DNA of 7,119 bases from Nitrososphaerales archaeon (GCA_030039515.1 JASHVT010000109.1:1-7119), one strand, 5' to 3'. Positions 1 to 5,848 are shown, counted from the first letter of the stretch. Made by a program: numbers and translations. Notes: generated by a model from the letters alone, not told the origin.

Positions 1-1496
1 ACGACGAACGCCTTGACCGTCTCCCCCATGTAGGCGTCAGGTATCCCCACGACGGCGGCCTCCTTGACGGCAGGGTGCTCGAACAGGACCTCCTCCACTT
101 CACGGGGGTAGACCTTCTGCCCTCCCACGTTTATCATGTCCTTCTTCCTGTCCACGATGTAGAAGTAGCCGTCTTCGTCCATCTTGGCGATGTCACCCGT
201 CAGGAGCCAGCCGTCCCTGATGACGAGCCTGGTCCCCTCCTCGTCCTGCCAGTAGCCCTTCATGACCTGGCGCCCCCTTATCGCCAGCTCCCCGGGGACG
301 CCGACCCCCATCGCCGTCTGAGGGTCGTCGAGCGACACTATCTTCGCGTCGGTAGAAGGGAAGGGGATGCCGATCGAGGCCTCCTTGTCCCGCCCTCCCT
401 CGATCGGGTTGGTGATGGCGACCGCGGCCGACTCCGTGAGCCCGTAGCCCTCGAAGAGGTTCCCGCCCGTGAGCTGGTTGAACTTCTTCCTGACTGCGCT
501 CGGAAGCGGGGCTCCGCCAGAGAACGCGACCCGGACGGTGCCCAGCTCGAACCTCGCAGCCTGGGGATGGTTGTTGATCGCAACGTACATCGTTGGGACC
601 CCGGGGAAGAACGTGACCCTGCCCTTCTGGATCGTCTTCATCACCTCGAGGACGTCGAACCTGGGGAGGAGGACGGTCTGGGCGCCCGCCATGGTAGGGA
701 GGGTCAGGCACGCGACCATCCCGAAGATGTGGAAGAGGGGGAGGACCGCGAGGGTGACGTCCTTCTCGGTGAGCGATATGCAGGCTTGGGCCATCGAAGT
801 GGCCCACATGAGGTTGCCGTGCGTGAGGAGCGCCCCCTTGCAGACCCCCGTCGTCCCTCCCGTGTATTGGATGGCCGCCGCGTCCTCCGCCGAGGCCCCG
901 ACGGGCGTCCTGAGCGGGCCGCCCTCCCTGATCAGCTCGGCGAACCGGACCGTTCCGCTCCTCCGCACGTTCTCGACCCGCGCGAACCTGGCCAGCGGCT
1001 TCTTGTACGAGGGGAGGTAGTCGGTGAGGCTCGCCGTTATCACGTGCTCCAGGCCGAGCCTTCCCCTGCACCCTTCTAGGCTCGCGAAGAGGTCGTTCTC
1101 GCCGACCCTGTCGCTCGCGGCGACCACAGTCTTCGCCCCGCTGTCCTTCAGCTGGGTCTCCAGCTCCCTCTCCTTGTAGAGAGGACTGCACGGGACGACC
1201 ACGCCCCCGGCCATCAGCGTCCCGAAGTAGCACATGACGAACTGGGGCATGTTTGGCATGAAGAGCGCGACCCTGTCCCCCTTCGCCAGCCCTGTCGAGA
1301 GGAGCGCAGAGGCGAACCTCTCGGACGCCTGCAGGACCGTGGAGAAGCTGAGCCTGTTTCCCTGGAAGGCTAGGAACGTCGCTTCCGGGGACCTCCTCGC
1401 GGAGGCCTCGAGGAGCGAGTAGAGCGGAGCAGGCTCTACTTCGACCTCCCGGGGAAGGTTAACCGGCCAGGACCTGTGCCAGGGCCGCTCGTCCAA
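1..1496 (-). CDS. Acyl-CoA synthetase (AMP-forming, long-chain fatty acid-CoA ligase type), 3' end cut by window edge
   Basis: This enzyme of the ANL adenylating superfamily would activate a carboxylic acid, probably a medium- or long-chain fatty acid, with ATP to an acyl-adenylate and then pass it to CoA in the cytoplasm. About 498 codons read without interruption from a TTG at 1496. The P-loop motif YTGGTTGVCKGA lies at residues 211-222, the adenine-binding YGLTES at 351-356, the ribose-binding Asp of LLTGD at 435, and the hinge RKKDMI from 450, followed by GGQKVYPREVE. Family members are usually about 550 residues, so roughly 50-60 C-terminal residues, including the catalytic lysine, lie outside the window. 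The start is chosen because it is the only start codon between the upstream in-frame TGA and the conserved N-terminal region (PWHRSWP, then a PLYSLLE segment). A weak GAGG at 1504-1507 precedes it. The gene is divergent from the DUF373 operon. The substrate cannot be told from sequence; a benzoate or other aryl ligase is less likely. Confidence 0.93.
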   Translation of the reverse strand, partial: MDERPWHRSWPVNLPREVEVEPAPLYSLLEASARRSPEATFLAFQGNRLSFSTVLQASERFASALLSTGLAKGDRVALFMPNMPQFVMCYFGTLMAGGVVVPCSPLYKERELETQLKDSGAKTVVAASDRVGENDLFASLEGCRGRLGLEHVITASLTDYLPSYKKPLARFARVENVRRSGTVRFAELIREGGPLRTPVGASAEDAAAIQYTGGTTGVCKGALLTHGNLMWATSMAQACISLTEKDVTLAVLPLFHIFGMVACLTLPTMAGAQTVLLPRFDVLEVMKTIQKGRVTFFPGVPTMYVAINNHPQAARFELGTVRVAFSGGAPLPSAVRKKFNQLTGGNLFEGYGLTESAAVAITNPIEGGRDKEASIGIPFPSTDAKIVSLDDPQTAMGVGVPGELAIRGRQVMKGYWQDEEGTRLVIRDGWLLTGDIAKMDEDGYFYIVDRKKDMINVGGQKVYPREVEEVLFEHPAVKEAAVVGIPDAYMGETVKAFV

Positions 1497-1560
1497 GCTC
1501 TCGCCTCAATCACATGCGACCTAAACTTAAGTATACAAGACATGCTTTTTTGGCGAAAGC
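1497..1560. promoter_or_regulatory. Compact divergent promoter with palindromic TATA-like box
   Basis: The 64 bp between the TTG of the acyl-CoA synthetase and the ATG of the DUF373 gene hold one AT-rich island in a GC-rich background, ctaaacttaagtatac at 1521-1536. Its core acttaagt (1525-1532) is a perfect palindrome, so it reads the same for both genes. Its centre (1528.5) is 32.5 bp from the first base of each start codon. Archaeal transcription usually starts about 25 bp from the TATA centre, so both transcripts would have leaders of only a few bases. The box assignment rests on position and composition only. Confidence 0.55.
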
Positions 1561-2670
1561 ATGATGGCGGAGAGCGAAGAGACGTACCTCGTCCTCTGCG
1601 TCGACAGGGACGACGACCTCGGGGTCAAGGCCAAGGTCAGTACGCCTGTCGTGGGCAGGGACGACGCCCTAGCCGCCGCCGCGAAGCTCGCCCTCGCAGA
1701 CCCGGAGGAGGCCGACGCCAACGCGATATTCGCAGCCGTGAAGAAGTGCGACGAGCTCAGGCGCGGGGGGACGATGTGCGAGCTGGCGATAGTCTGCGGA
1801 AGCGAGCACGGGGGGTTCGAGGCCGACAGGCGCATAGGCAAGGAGGTGGAGGCCGTCGTGTCGGGGAAGGCGTTCGCGGGGGTCGTCCTCGTCTCCGACG
1901 GCGGCGAGGACGAGCACGTGATACCGATAGTCCAGAGCCTGGTGCCCATCACGTCCGTGGAGAGGGTGGCGGTCAAGCACAGCGAGACCGTCGAGGAGAC
2001 CTACCTGGTCCTCGGCAGGTACCTGCGGATGCTTGTCTTCGACTCCAGATACTCCAGGTGGACCCTCGGCGTCCCGGGGCTCATCCTCCTCCTCGCGGGG
2101 ATCCTGATCATCTCGGGGCAGGTCTTCGACGCGGAGCTCGCCACGCTGCTCATCGTGGGCGGAGCCTTCCTCGTCAGGGGATTCAACATCGACCGGACCG
2201 TAGGGGCCCTGCTGCACAGGGGGCCCACCGGATACATCAGGCTCTTCTCGATGTGCGCCAGCGTCCTCGTCGTCGTGACCGGGCTGACGACCGGGTACTC
2301 GACGATGATCGCGTCGTACCTCTGGCCGCTCCCTCCCAACCCCCCTGTCGGGGACTACGCCGTGCTCGTGGGGTACATGATCTCGGGGAGCCTCGCGCTA
2401 GTCTGGGGTGGGATAGCGATCTACTTCGCGGGTGCGCTGCTCTCGCACCTCGCGCGCGACAGCATACGCTGGCGCAGGGACAGCTTCCTCCTGCTGATGC
2501 TCGCCCTCCTCTACTTCCCCCTGAGGACGTTCTCCAACTTCCTCGAGAACGGGGCGGCCGAGGCGTCTTTCTTGCTCGTTTCCTACGTGCTGATAGGGCT
2601 GGCCGCGATATTCGCCCTCACGGTGGCCATCTATCCGAGGGTAAGGACAAGGACAACTGCGCTGAGCTGA
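1561..2670 (+). CDS. DUF373 family membrane protein
   Basis: This 369-residue archaeal DUF373 protein has an unknown molecular function. The soluble N-terminal part (about residues 1-160) carries the family signatures LVLCVDRDDDLG at 10-21, a LALADPEEADANAIF segment near 44-58, and VVLVSDGGEDEHVIPIVQS at 108-126. These Asp/Glu-rich turns suggest a Rossmann-like fold that could bind metal or phosphate. About six hydrophobic segments follow, near 168-188, 191-208, 225-250, 266-294, 307-320 and 335-357, ending in a short basic tail. The start is the first of two adjacent ATGs (1561 and 1564); the TATA-like box at about 1529 leaves almost no leader, so leaderless translation is likely. The stop (2668-2670) is 6 bp from the start of the cis-prenyltransferase gene, so the two are almost certainly co-transcribed, which suggests but does not prove a role with polyprenyl carrier lipids. 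Confidence 0.92.
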   Translation: MMAESEETYLVLCVDRDDDLGVKAKVSTPVVGRDDALAAAAKLALADPEEADANAIFAAVKKCDELRRGGTMCELAIVCGSEHGGFEADRRIGKEVEAVVSGKAFAGVVLVSDGGEDEHVIPIVQSLVPITSVERVAVKHSETVEETYLVLGRYLRMLVFDSRYSRWTLGVPGLILLLAGILIISGQVFDAELATLLIVGGAFLVRGFNIDRTVGALLHRGPTGYIRLFSMCASVLVVVTGLTTGYSTMIASYLWPLPPNPPVGDYAVLVGYMISGSLALVWGGIAIYFAGALLSHLARDSIRWRRDSFLLLMLALLYFPLRTFSNFLENGAAEASFLLVSYVLIGLAAIFALTVAIYPRVRTRTTALS

Positions 2671-2672
2671 TC
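2664..2672 (+). promoter_or_regulatory. Shine-Dalgarno site for uppS overlapping the DUF373 stop
   Basis: The stretch gagctgatc differs at one base from GAGGTGATC, part of the perfect complement of the usual archaeal 16S 3' end. It lies 4 nt before the GTG at 2677 and includes the TGA stop of the DUF373 gene. This supports the GTG start and translation coupled to the upstream gene. It is the clearest internal ribosome binding site in the window, since first-in-operon genes appear leaderless. Confidence 0.5.
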
Positions 2673-2676
2673 CCGC

Positions 2677-3459
2677 GTGCTCGAATCGGCTCTCAACACG
2701 CTCGGCGTCTACAAGCTCTACGAGAGGAGGCTCAGGTCCCAGGTCAGGCGGGACGACGTCCCGTCGCACGTGGGGATCATACTCGACGGCAACAGGAGGT
2801 GGGCGGCGAACAACAGGCTCGCGGAGGGGCTGGGGCACGAGCAGGGGGCGAACAGGGCGGAGGAGCTGCTGGACTGGTGCCACGAGATCGGGATAAAGAC
2901 GGTCACGCTCTACGTCCTGTCCACGGAGAACCTCGAAAGGCCGCCCGAGGAGCTCAGAGGATTGTACACGCTCATAGAGAGCAGGCTCACGAAGTTGCTC
3001 ACTGACGAGAGGATCACCAGGTACCGGGTGAGGGTAAGGGCGATAGGGGAGCTGGGTCTGCTCCCGGACTCGATCCGGGACCTCCTCTCAGCCATAGAGG
3101 ACAAGACTTCGGGGTTCGACGGGCATTACCTGAACATCGCGCTCGCGTATGGAGGGAGGGCGGAGATCACCGAGATGGTGAGGTCGGTGGCCCTCGACGT
3201 CAAGAACGGCAGCCTCGACCCGAAGGACATCAGCGAGGAGACCGTCTCGAAGAGGCTCTACACCTCCTTCCTGCCCAACCAGGAGCCCGACCTGATCATC
3301 AGGACGTCGGGAGAGGAGAGGATGAGCGGGTTCCTATTGTGGCAGGGGGCGTACTCGGAGCTCGTCTTCGTCGACGTCTTCTGGCCCGCGTTCAGGCTGA
3401 TCGACCTCCTGAGGGCCGTAAGGACGTACCAGAAGAGAAGGAGAAGGTACGGGCGGTAG
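2677..3459 (+). CDS. uppS: Cis-prenyltransferase (polyprenyl/undecaprenyl diphosphate synthase family)
   Basis: The 260-residue protein condenses isopentenyl diphosphate units in cis onto an allylic diphosphate. In archaea the product is the long polyprenyl diphosphate that yields the dolichol-type carrier for N-glycosylation and other surface glycans. The family motifs are present in order: HVGIILDGNRRWA with catalytic Asp37 in DGNRRW (37-42), GH at 53-54, LYVLSTENLERP with STEN at 82-85, and RTSGEERMSGFLLWQ from 209, followed by Glu228 in the YSEL segment, the usual second Mg2+ ligand. Length is normal for the family. The N-terminal extension of about 30 residues (LGVYKLYERRL region) is typical of archaeal members. 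The start is GTG, with a good Shine-Dalgarno match 4 nt upstream. It is the second gene of an operon with the DUF373 membrane protein. The product chain length cannot be read from the sequence. The C-terminus is strongly basic. Confidence 0.95.
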   Translation: MLESALNTLGVYKLYERRLRSQVRRDDVPSHVGIILDGNRRWAANNRLAEGLGHEQGANRAEELLDWCHEIGIKTVTLYVLSTENLERPPEELRGLYTLIESRLTKLLTDERITRYRVRVRAIGELGLLPDSIRDLLSAIEDKTSGFDGHYLNIALAYGGRAEITEMVRSVALDVKNGSLDPKDISEETVSKRLYTSFLPNQEPDLIIRTSGEERMSGFLLWQGAYSELVFVDVFWPAFRLIDLLRAVRTYQKRRRRYGR

Positions 3460-3509
3460 ACCGGGGAGCCGCCGTCGAGGCTCGCGGGCCCTGTTCTCGA
3501 GGAACAAGC

Positions 3510-3517
3510 GTTATAAC
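3510..3517 (+). promoter_or_regulatory. TATA-like box for the L22e-like gene
   Basis: The palindromic gttataac is the only AT-rich block in the 81 bp between uppS and the L22e-like gene. Its centre (3513.5) is 27.5 bp before the ATG at 3541, which predicts a leaderless or nearly leaderless transcript. An imperfect inverted repeat, GTTC-TCGAG-GAAC (3493-3505), sits just upstream, reaching the edge of the expected BRE position, and could be a regulator site. Confidence 0.5.
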
Positions 3518-3540
3518 ATGAGCGGGAGGAGCACCTCCAG

Positions 3541-4062
3541 ATGAAGGTCGAGCTCGGGACCCTGAAGGACAAGGGCGAAGAAGTGGCAGCCTTCCTCGAG
3601 CCCAGGGTCGGGACGAAGCCGTCGGTCTCGGCGGACTCGCTGGAGATCGAGGACGGGTCGGTGCGGCAGGGCGTCAAGCCCAGGCACGTCAAGACGTACA
3701 TCAAGAGGTACCTCTACATGAACAAGCTGAGGGAGAAGTACAGGGTCTTCGTAGCGGGAAAGGAGCTCACTGTCCAGGAGATAGTGCTGGGCGACGAGAA
3801 GGAGAAGGAGAAAGAGAAGGCGGCGAAGGAGGAGAAGGCCCAGAAGAAGGCGCAGGCAGAGAAACCGGCGAAGGAACCCGAAGAGGAGCCGGAGCCTGAG
3901 CAGGCGGGGGCGCCAACCGGAGGAGCAGGCGGGGCAGCCGCAGCGGCCGAAGGCGAGGAGGCCAAGTCGTCCAAGGCCGAGAAGCAGAAGCCTTCCAAGA
4001 AGACGAAGCCGAAAAAGAAGAAGACCGACAAGTCAGAAGACGACTCGAAGTCTGAGAGCTAG
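3541..4062 (+). CDS. rpl22e: L22e-like ribosomal protein with long charged C-terminal tail
   Basis: The first ~84 of 173 residues resemble eukaryotic large-subunit protein L22e. An N-terminal helix ends in FLEPRV (18-23), a short strand LEIEDG (34-39) follows, then the basic core KPRHVKTYIKRYLYMNKLRE (46-65) and KYRVFVAG (66-73). This core aligns by eye with the [20 protein letters not shown] and RDWLRVVA blocks of human L22. It would bind rRNA on the large subunit. From about residue 85 the protein is low complexity: a Glu/Lys helix-like run, a Pro/Glu patch, a Gly/Ala patch and a Lys-rich segment, ending acidic (SEDDSKSES). Eukaryotic L22e also ends in an acidic tail, but this tail is far longer. 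The gene is monocistronic with its own TATA-like box 27.5 bp upstream, and its stop overlaps that of the convergent gene. The family call rests on recall and eye alignment; a non-ribosomal nucleic-acid binder remains possible. Confidence 0.75.
   Translation: MKVELGTLKDKGEEVAAFLEPRVGTKPSVSADSLEIEDGSVRQGVKPRHVKTYIKRYLYMNKLREKYRVFVAGKELTVQEIVLGDEKEKEKEKAAKEEKAQKKAQAEKPAKEPEEEPEPEQAGAPTGGAGGAAAAAEGEEAKSSKAEKQKPSKKTKPKKKKTDKSEDDSKSES
3793..4059 (+). repeat. Low-complexity purine-rich tract encoding the charged tail
   Basis: The coding strand is dominated by aag, gag and gaa codons, with long nearly pure purine runs (for example about 3798-3838), then a GC-rich Gly/Ala section (about 3905-3960) and a second Lys-rich purine section to the stop. 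It encodes residues 85-173 of the L22e-like protein. No exact tandem unit is seen, so it is compositional rather than a true satellite. Confidence 0.7.
4059..4062. other. Shared CTAG supplying both stop codons of a convergent gene pair
   Basis: On the plus strand, tag at 4060-4062 ends the L22e-like gene. On the minus strand, the same palindrome read from 4061 to 4059 gives TAG, ending the small helical protein gene. The two coding regions therefore overlap by 4 bp with no space for terminators. Confidence 0.9.
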
Positions 4063-4454
4063 GGCTGGCCCCTGCGAGCACGCTTCTGCCGTGAGTAGAG
4101 TTCCTTCAGCAGGACCCTGAGGTAGTTCCTAGCCTCCCTCAGGTCCTTCAGCGCCTGTCCGAAGTCTCCCACCCTGAAGCTCTCTTCGCCCTTTACCAGG
4201 TTCCTCAAGGCGAACTGCAGCGCCTGCCTCTCGTCGGGCACCTTGTACGGCCTCGGCGATATGAACCGGCCAGGGTTCTCGTCGTCGATCTCCAGTTTGA
4301 CGTAGGCTACGCTGAGCTCCACCGAGACGTAGGCCCTCCAGACCGAGTGCACTTCCTCCCTTGTGGGCTCCCCCTCGATGGACTCGATCGCTGCCTCGAT
4401 TCTGCGCCTCGCGTCCTCCAGCTCCGCCACGGTCTCCTCCTTCCAGTCCTCCAA
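4059..4454 (-). CDS. Small helical protein of unknown function
   Basis: I do not recognise a named family for this 131-residue protein. It is soluble, charged and probably all-helical: helix one is rich in Glu/Arg/Ala (about residues 5-28), then a REEVHSVWRAYVSVELSVAYVK segment (about 32-53), a loop with NPGRF and YKVPDERQA, and two further helices (about 75-120) containing FALRNLVKGEE and DFGQALKDLREARNYLRVLL. The regular bundle is reminiscent of HEPN or TPR-like helical folds, but no HEPN RxxxxH motif is present. There is no signal peptide or membrane segment. The TTG at 4454 gives the longest version but lacks a ribosome binding site. A GTG at 4430 has a perfect AAGGAGG (4436-4442) 5 nt upstream, though AAG-GAG-GAG codons are so common here that this may be chance. 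A TATA-like box at 4549-4554 is shared with the divergent gene. The reading frame is intact and dense, so it is very likely a real gene. Confidence 0.8.
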   Translation of the reverse strand: MEDWKEETVAELEDARRRIEAAIESIEGEPTREEVHSVWRAYVSVELSVAYVKLEIDDENPGRFISPRPYKVPDERQALQFALRNLVKGEESFRVGDFGQALKDLREARNYLRVLLKELYSRQKRARRGQP

Positions 4455-4548
4455 GGCCCGCGGGGAGCGCCGACCTTCATGCTTACGAACGTTGCGCGGG
4501 CTGCGCGCGAGCGGGGCCGCTCCTCCTTGCCTTTCGGGCCATTCAGAC

Positions 4549-4554
4549 TTATAA
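4549..4554. promoter_or_regulatory. TATA-like box between divergent genes
   Basis: The palindromic ttataa (within acttataacg) is the only AT-rich block between the small helical protein gene (minus) and the duplicated-domain gene (plus). Its centre at 4551.5 is 28.5 bp before the TTG at 4580, which supports a leaderless plus-strand transcript and that unusual start codon. For the minus gene the distance to its start is about 98 bp, implying a leader of about 70 nt or a different start. Confidence 0.5.
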
Positions 4555-4579
4555 CGGGCGCGCCGCGCGAGCCGCCCGA

Positions 4580-5257
4580 TTGCCGAAGAAGGACGAGCAA
4601 AGGATCGGGGGAGCCTGCTACGTGGGCCTCGAGTCGCTGGTAGAGCTCGGAAGGCTCTCGTGCGCGCTCGAACGGGCGCCCTTCCCCCTCTTCGCGTTCA
4701 AGACGGACAAGGGCACGCGCATCGCCGCGCAGGCGGACCTCTACATGGGGACCCCCATCTTCTACTACTTCGACAACGGGAAGGTAGACGAGTTCCTCGC
4801 CTACAGGATAACCGGCGAGGGCGAGGAGGTCCAGCTCGTCCCCTCCGCGAGCAACGCTTCGTACCTCTATGCGCCGGTGATCAGGGTCCAGAGGATGCCG
4901 GCGCCCTTGCTGGGGAAGGACACCTTCCCTGACAAGTACATGTCGGTGGAGGTGGAGAACACGCCCAGCCTCGTCAAGGTCGGCGCGTACAAGACGCTCT
5001 TCGAGGAGCCCCCGCTCCCGCTCTTCGCGTTCAGGAACGGCAGGGCATGGACCATCGGGACGTTCGCGAGGATCGACGACTACGAAGAGGCGTCGATATT
5101 CTTCTACGCGCGCTCGGACGAGGAGCCGTCAGGATTCCTGAGGTACTCCTACGACAGGATAACCGAGACCACGTACGTCAAGAGGACGGACGAGCCTGGG
5201 TTCCACTACATCAAGGTGATCAAGCTGATGGGCCCGCACCCCCTGGTGGAGTTCTAG
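4580..5257 (+). CDS. Uncharacterised protein made of two copies of one ~88-residue domain
   Basis: The function is not recognised. The 225-residue protein has no signal peptide, membrane segment or obvious catalytic motif and should be cytoplasmic. It is an internal duplication: residues 19-106 and 130-217 share the order SLV-x-x-G, an AxFPLFAF or PPLPLFAF strand (34-40 and 145-151), a GTR/GRA turn, an IFYYF or IFFYA strand (60-64 and 173-177), an FLAYR or FLRYS strand, then Y-x-YAPVIRVQRM (95-106) or FHYIKVIKLM (208-217). Alternating aromatic and hydrophobic residues suggest mainly beta structure. A linker (107-129, PAPLLGKDTFPDKYMSVE region) joins the halves. The frame is open far upstream, but TTG at 4580 is chosen because it is 28.5 bp from a TATA-like box and gives MPKKDEQ followed at once by the conserved-looking GGACYVGLESL. 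The stop shares a CTAG with the convergent Nudix gene. From memory, similar proteins occur in Thaumarchaeota as hypotheticals; this is not checked. Confidence 0.85.
   Translation: MPKKDEQRIGGACYVGLESLVELGRLSCALERAPFPLFAFKTDKGTRIAAQADLYMGTPIFYYFDNGKVDEFLAYRITGEGEEVQLVPSASNASYLYAPVIRVQRMPAPLLGKDTFPDKYMSVEVENTPSLVKVGAYKTLFEEPPLPLFAFRNGRAWTIGTFARIDDYEEASIFFYARSDEEPSGFLRYSYDRITETTYVKRTDEPGFHYIKVIKLMGPHPLVEF
4634..5230 (+). other. Internal domain duplication (copies at 4634-4897 and 4967-5230)
   Basis: At the protein level the two segments align at a constant offset of 111 residues at both ends (S19/S130, PLFAF 36-40/147-151, M106/M217), with small gaps in the middle. At the DNA level they have diverged too far to be a recent duplication. 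Confidence 0.75.
5254..5257. other. Second shared CTAG supplying both stop codons of a convergent gene pair
   Basis: The tag at 5255-5257 ends the duplicated-domain gene on the plus strand. The minus-strand TAG read from 5256 to 5254 ends the Nudix gene. This is the same arrangement as at 4059-4062. Confidence 0.9.
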
Positions 5258-5679
5258 GCCGGGGAAGCGCCTAGAGCCCGGATGAAGCTCTCCGCTGCCG
5301 CGAGCGTCTTCTTCGAGTTCTCGTATGACGCCGTCGCCAGAGCCTCCTTGTAGGGAAACCAGCCGAAGGCCTGGTGCTCGAAGGAGATCTTCACGGTCCC
5401 ACGCTCGGTCCTCGCCAGCATGTACTTGACCGTCTTGTGGATGTTCCTGTTGTCCCTGCGATAGAAGTACTCGACGACCTGCTCGAAGCCTGACAGGATC
5501 GCGAGGTCGGTCAGCCCTGTCTCCTCCTCGACCTCCCTCCTTACGGTGTGGAGCTCGCTCTCGTCTCTCTCTATGCCGCCCTTCGGGAAGTCCCACCGCC
5601 CGGAGTTCTGCAGCAGGAGGTACTCCCTCCCCTCCGGTGTGTCCCTGAAGACCACCGCCCCGGCGGAGCGCTCCTCCAT
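5254..5679 (-). CDS. Nudix hydrolase, diadenosine tetraphosphate (Ap4A) hydrolase-like
   Basis: This is a 141-residue single-domain Nudix protein. The complete Nudix box GX5EX7REUXEEXGU spans residues 34-56 (GGIERDE start, REVEEETGL end), with Arg48, Glu49, Glu52 and Glu53 in the metal-binding positions. The SAGAVVF opening strand and WDFPKGG before the box match Ap4A hydrolase-type members, which cleave dinucleoside polyphosphates to nucleotides in the cytoplasm; other nucleoside diphosphate substrates cannot be excluded. ATG at 5679 is preferred because the protein then begins directly before the first Nudix strand and an AT-rich box is centred 26.5 bp upstream. A GTG at 5730 would add 17 unconserved-looking residues (158 in total). 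The gene is convergent and stop-overlapping with the duplicated-domain gene, and divergent from ino1. Confidence 0.93.
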   Translation of the reverse strand: MEERSAGAVVFRDTPEGREYLLLQNSGRWDFPKGGIERDESELHTVRREVEEETGLTDLAILSGFEQVVEYFYRRDNRNIHKTVKYMLARTERGTVKISFEHQAFGWFPYKEALATASYENSKKTLAAAESFIRALGASPA

Positions 5680-5702
5680 GCGCCGGTCTGGAGACGGTTC
5701 GA

Positions 5703-5708
5703 TTATTA
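5703..5708 (-). promoter_or_regulatory. TATA-like box for the Nudix gene
   Basis: On the minus strand, taataa (within gctaataatc) is an isolated AT-rich block centred 26.5 bp before the ATG at 5679. It is inside the alternative longer reading frame, which is the reason for preferring the shorter start. Confidence 0.4.
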
Positions 5709-5848
5709 GCGTTCCGTCCGGCGGACTCACGCATCCCTCGTGCGCCTCCCTACGGCTGGATCATCCATGCATATCGGCCTTCCCCTCCAGCGCAGAGCGC
5801 CGAAGGGCCCTGCCCTCGACCGGCCGACTGGGACCGGACAGCAAACCG

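Noticed and set aside
75..1233. Long open frames on both strands overlapping the acyl-CoA synthetase, in other phases
   Set aside because: The correct minus-strand phase carries every adenylate-forming motif without interruption; the others give Arg/Pro/Gly-rich low-information protein typical of GC-rich shadows.
1546..1551. T6 run as a transcription terminator
   Set aside because: It lies between the TATA-like box and the DUF373 start, downstream of no gene on the plus strand, so it belongs to the promoter/initiation region.
1476..3005. A ~509-codon open frame across DUF373 and uppS
   Set aside because: Its protein is Arg/Gly/Pro-rich, spans two well-supported genes in other phases and has no recognisable motif; it is a GC-skew artefact.
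3525..3538. GGAGG-AGCA-CCTCC hairpin that would hide a ribosome site before the L22e-like ATG
   Set aside because: The predicted transcription start (about 3538) is at or after this hairpin, so most of it is probably not transcribed; a longer leader would revive the idea.
3518..3544. Tiny open frame (8 codons) ending in ATGA overlap with the L22e-like start
   Set aside because: It begins only about 4 bp downstream of the TATA centre, so it should not be in the transcript.
4307..4480. ATG at 4480 (minus) opening another frame through the small helical protein
   Set aside because: It yields Arg/Trp/Gly-rich sequence, while the frame used has an ordered helical pattern and ends exactly at the shared CTAG.
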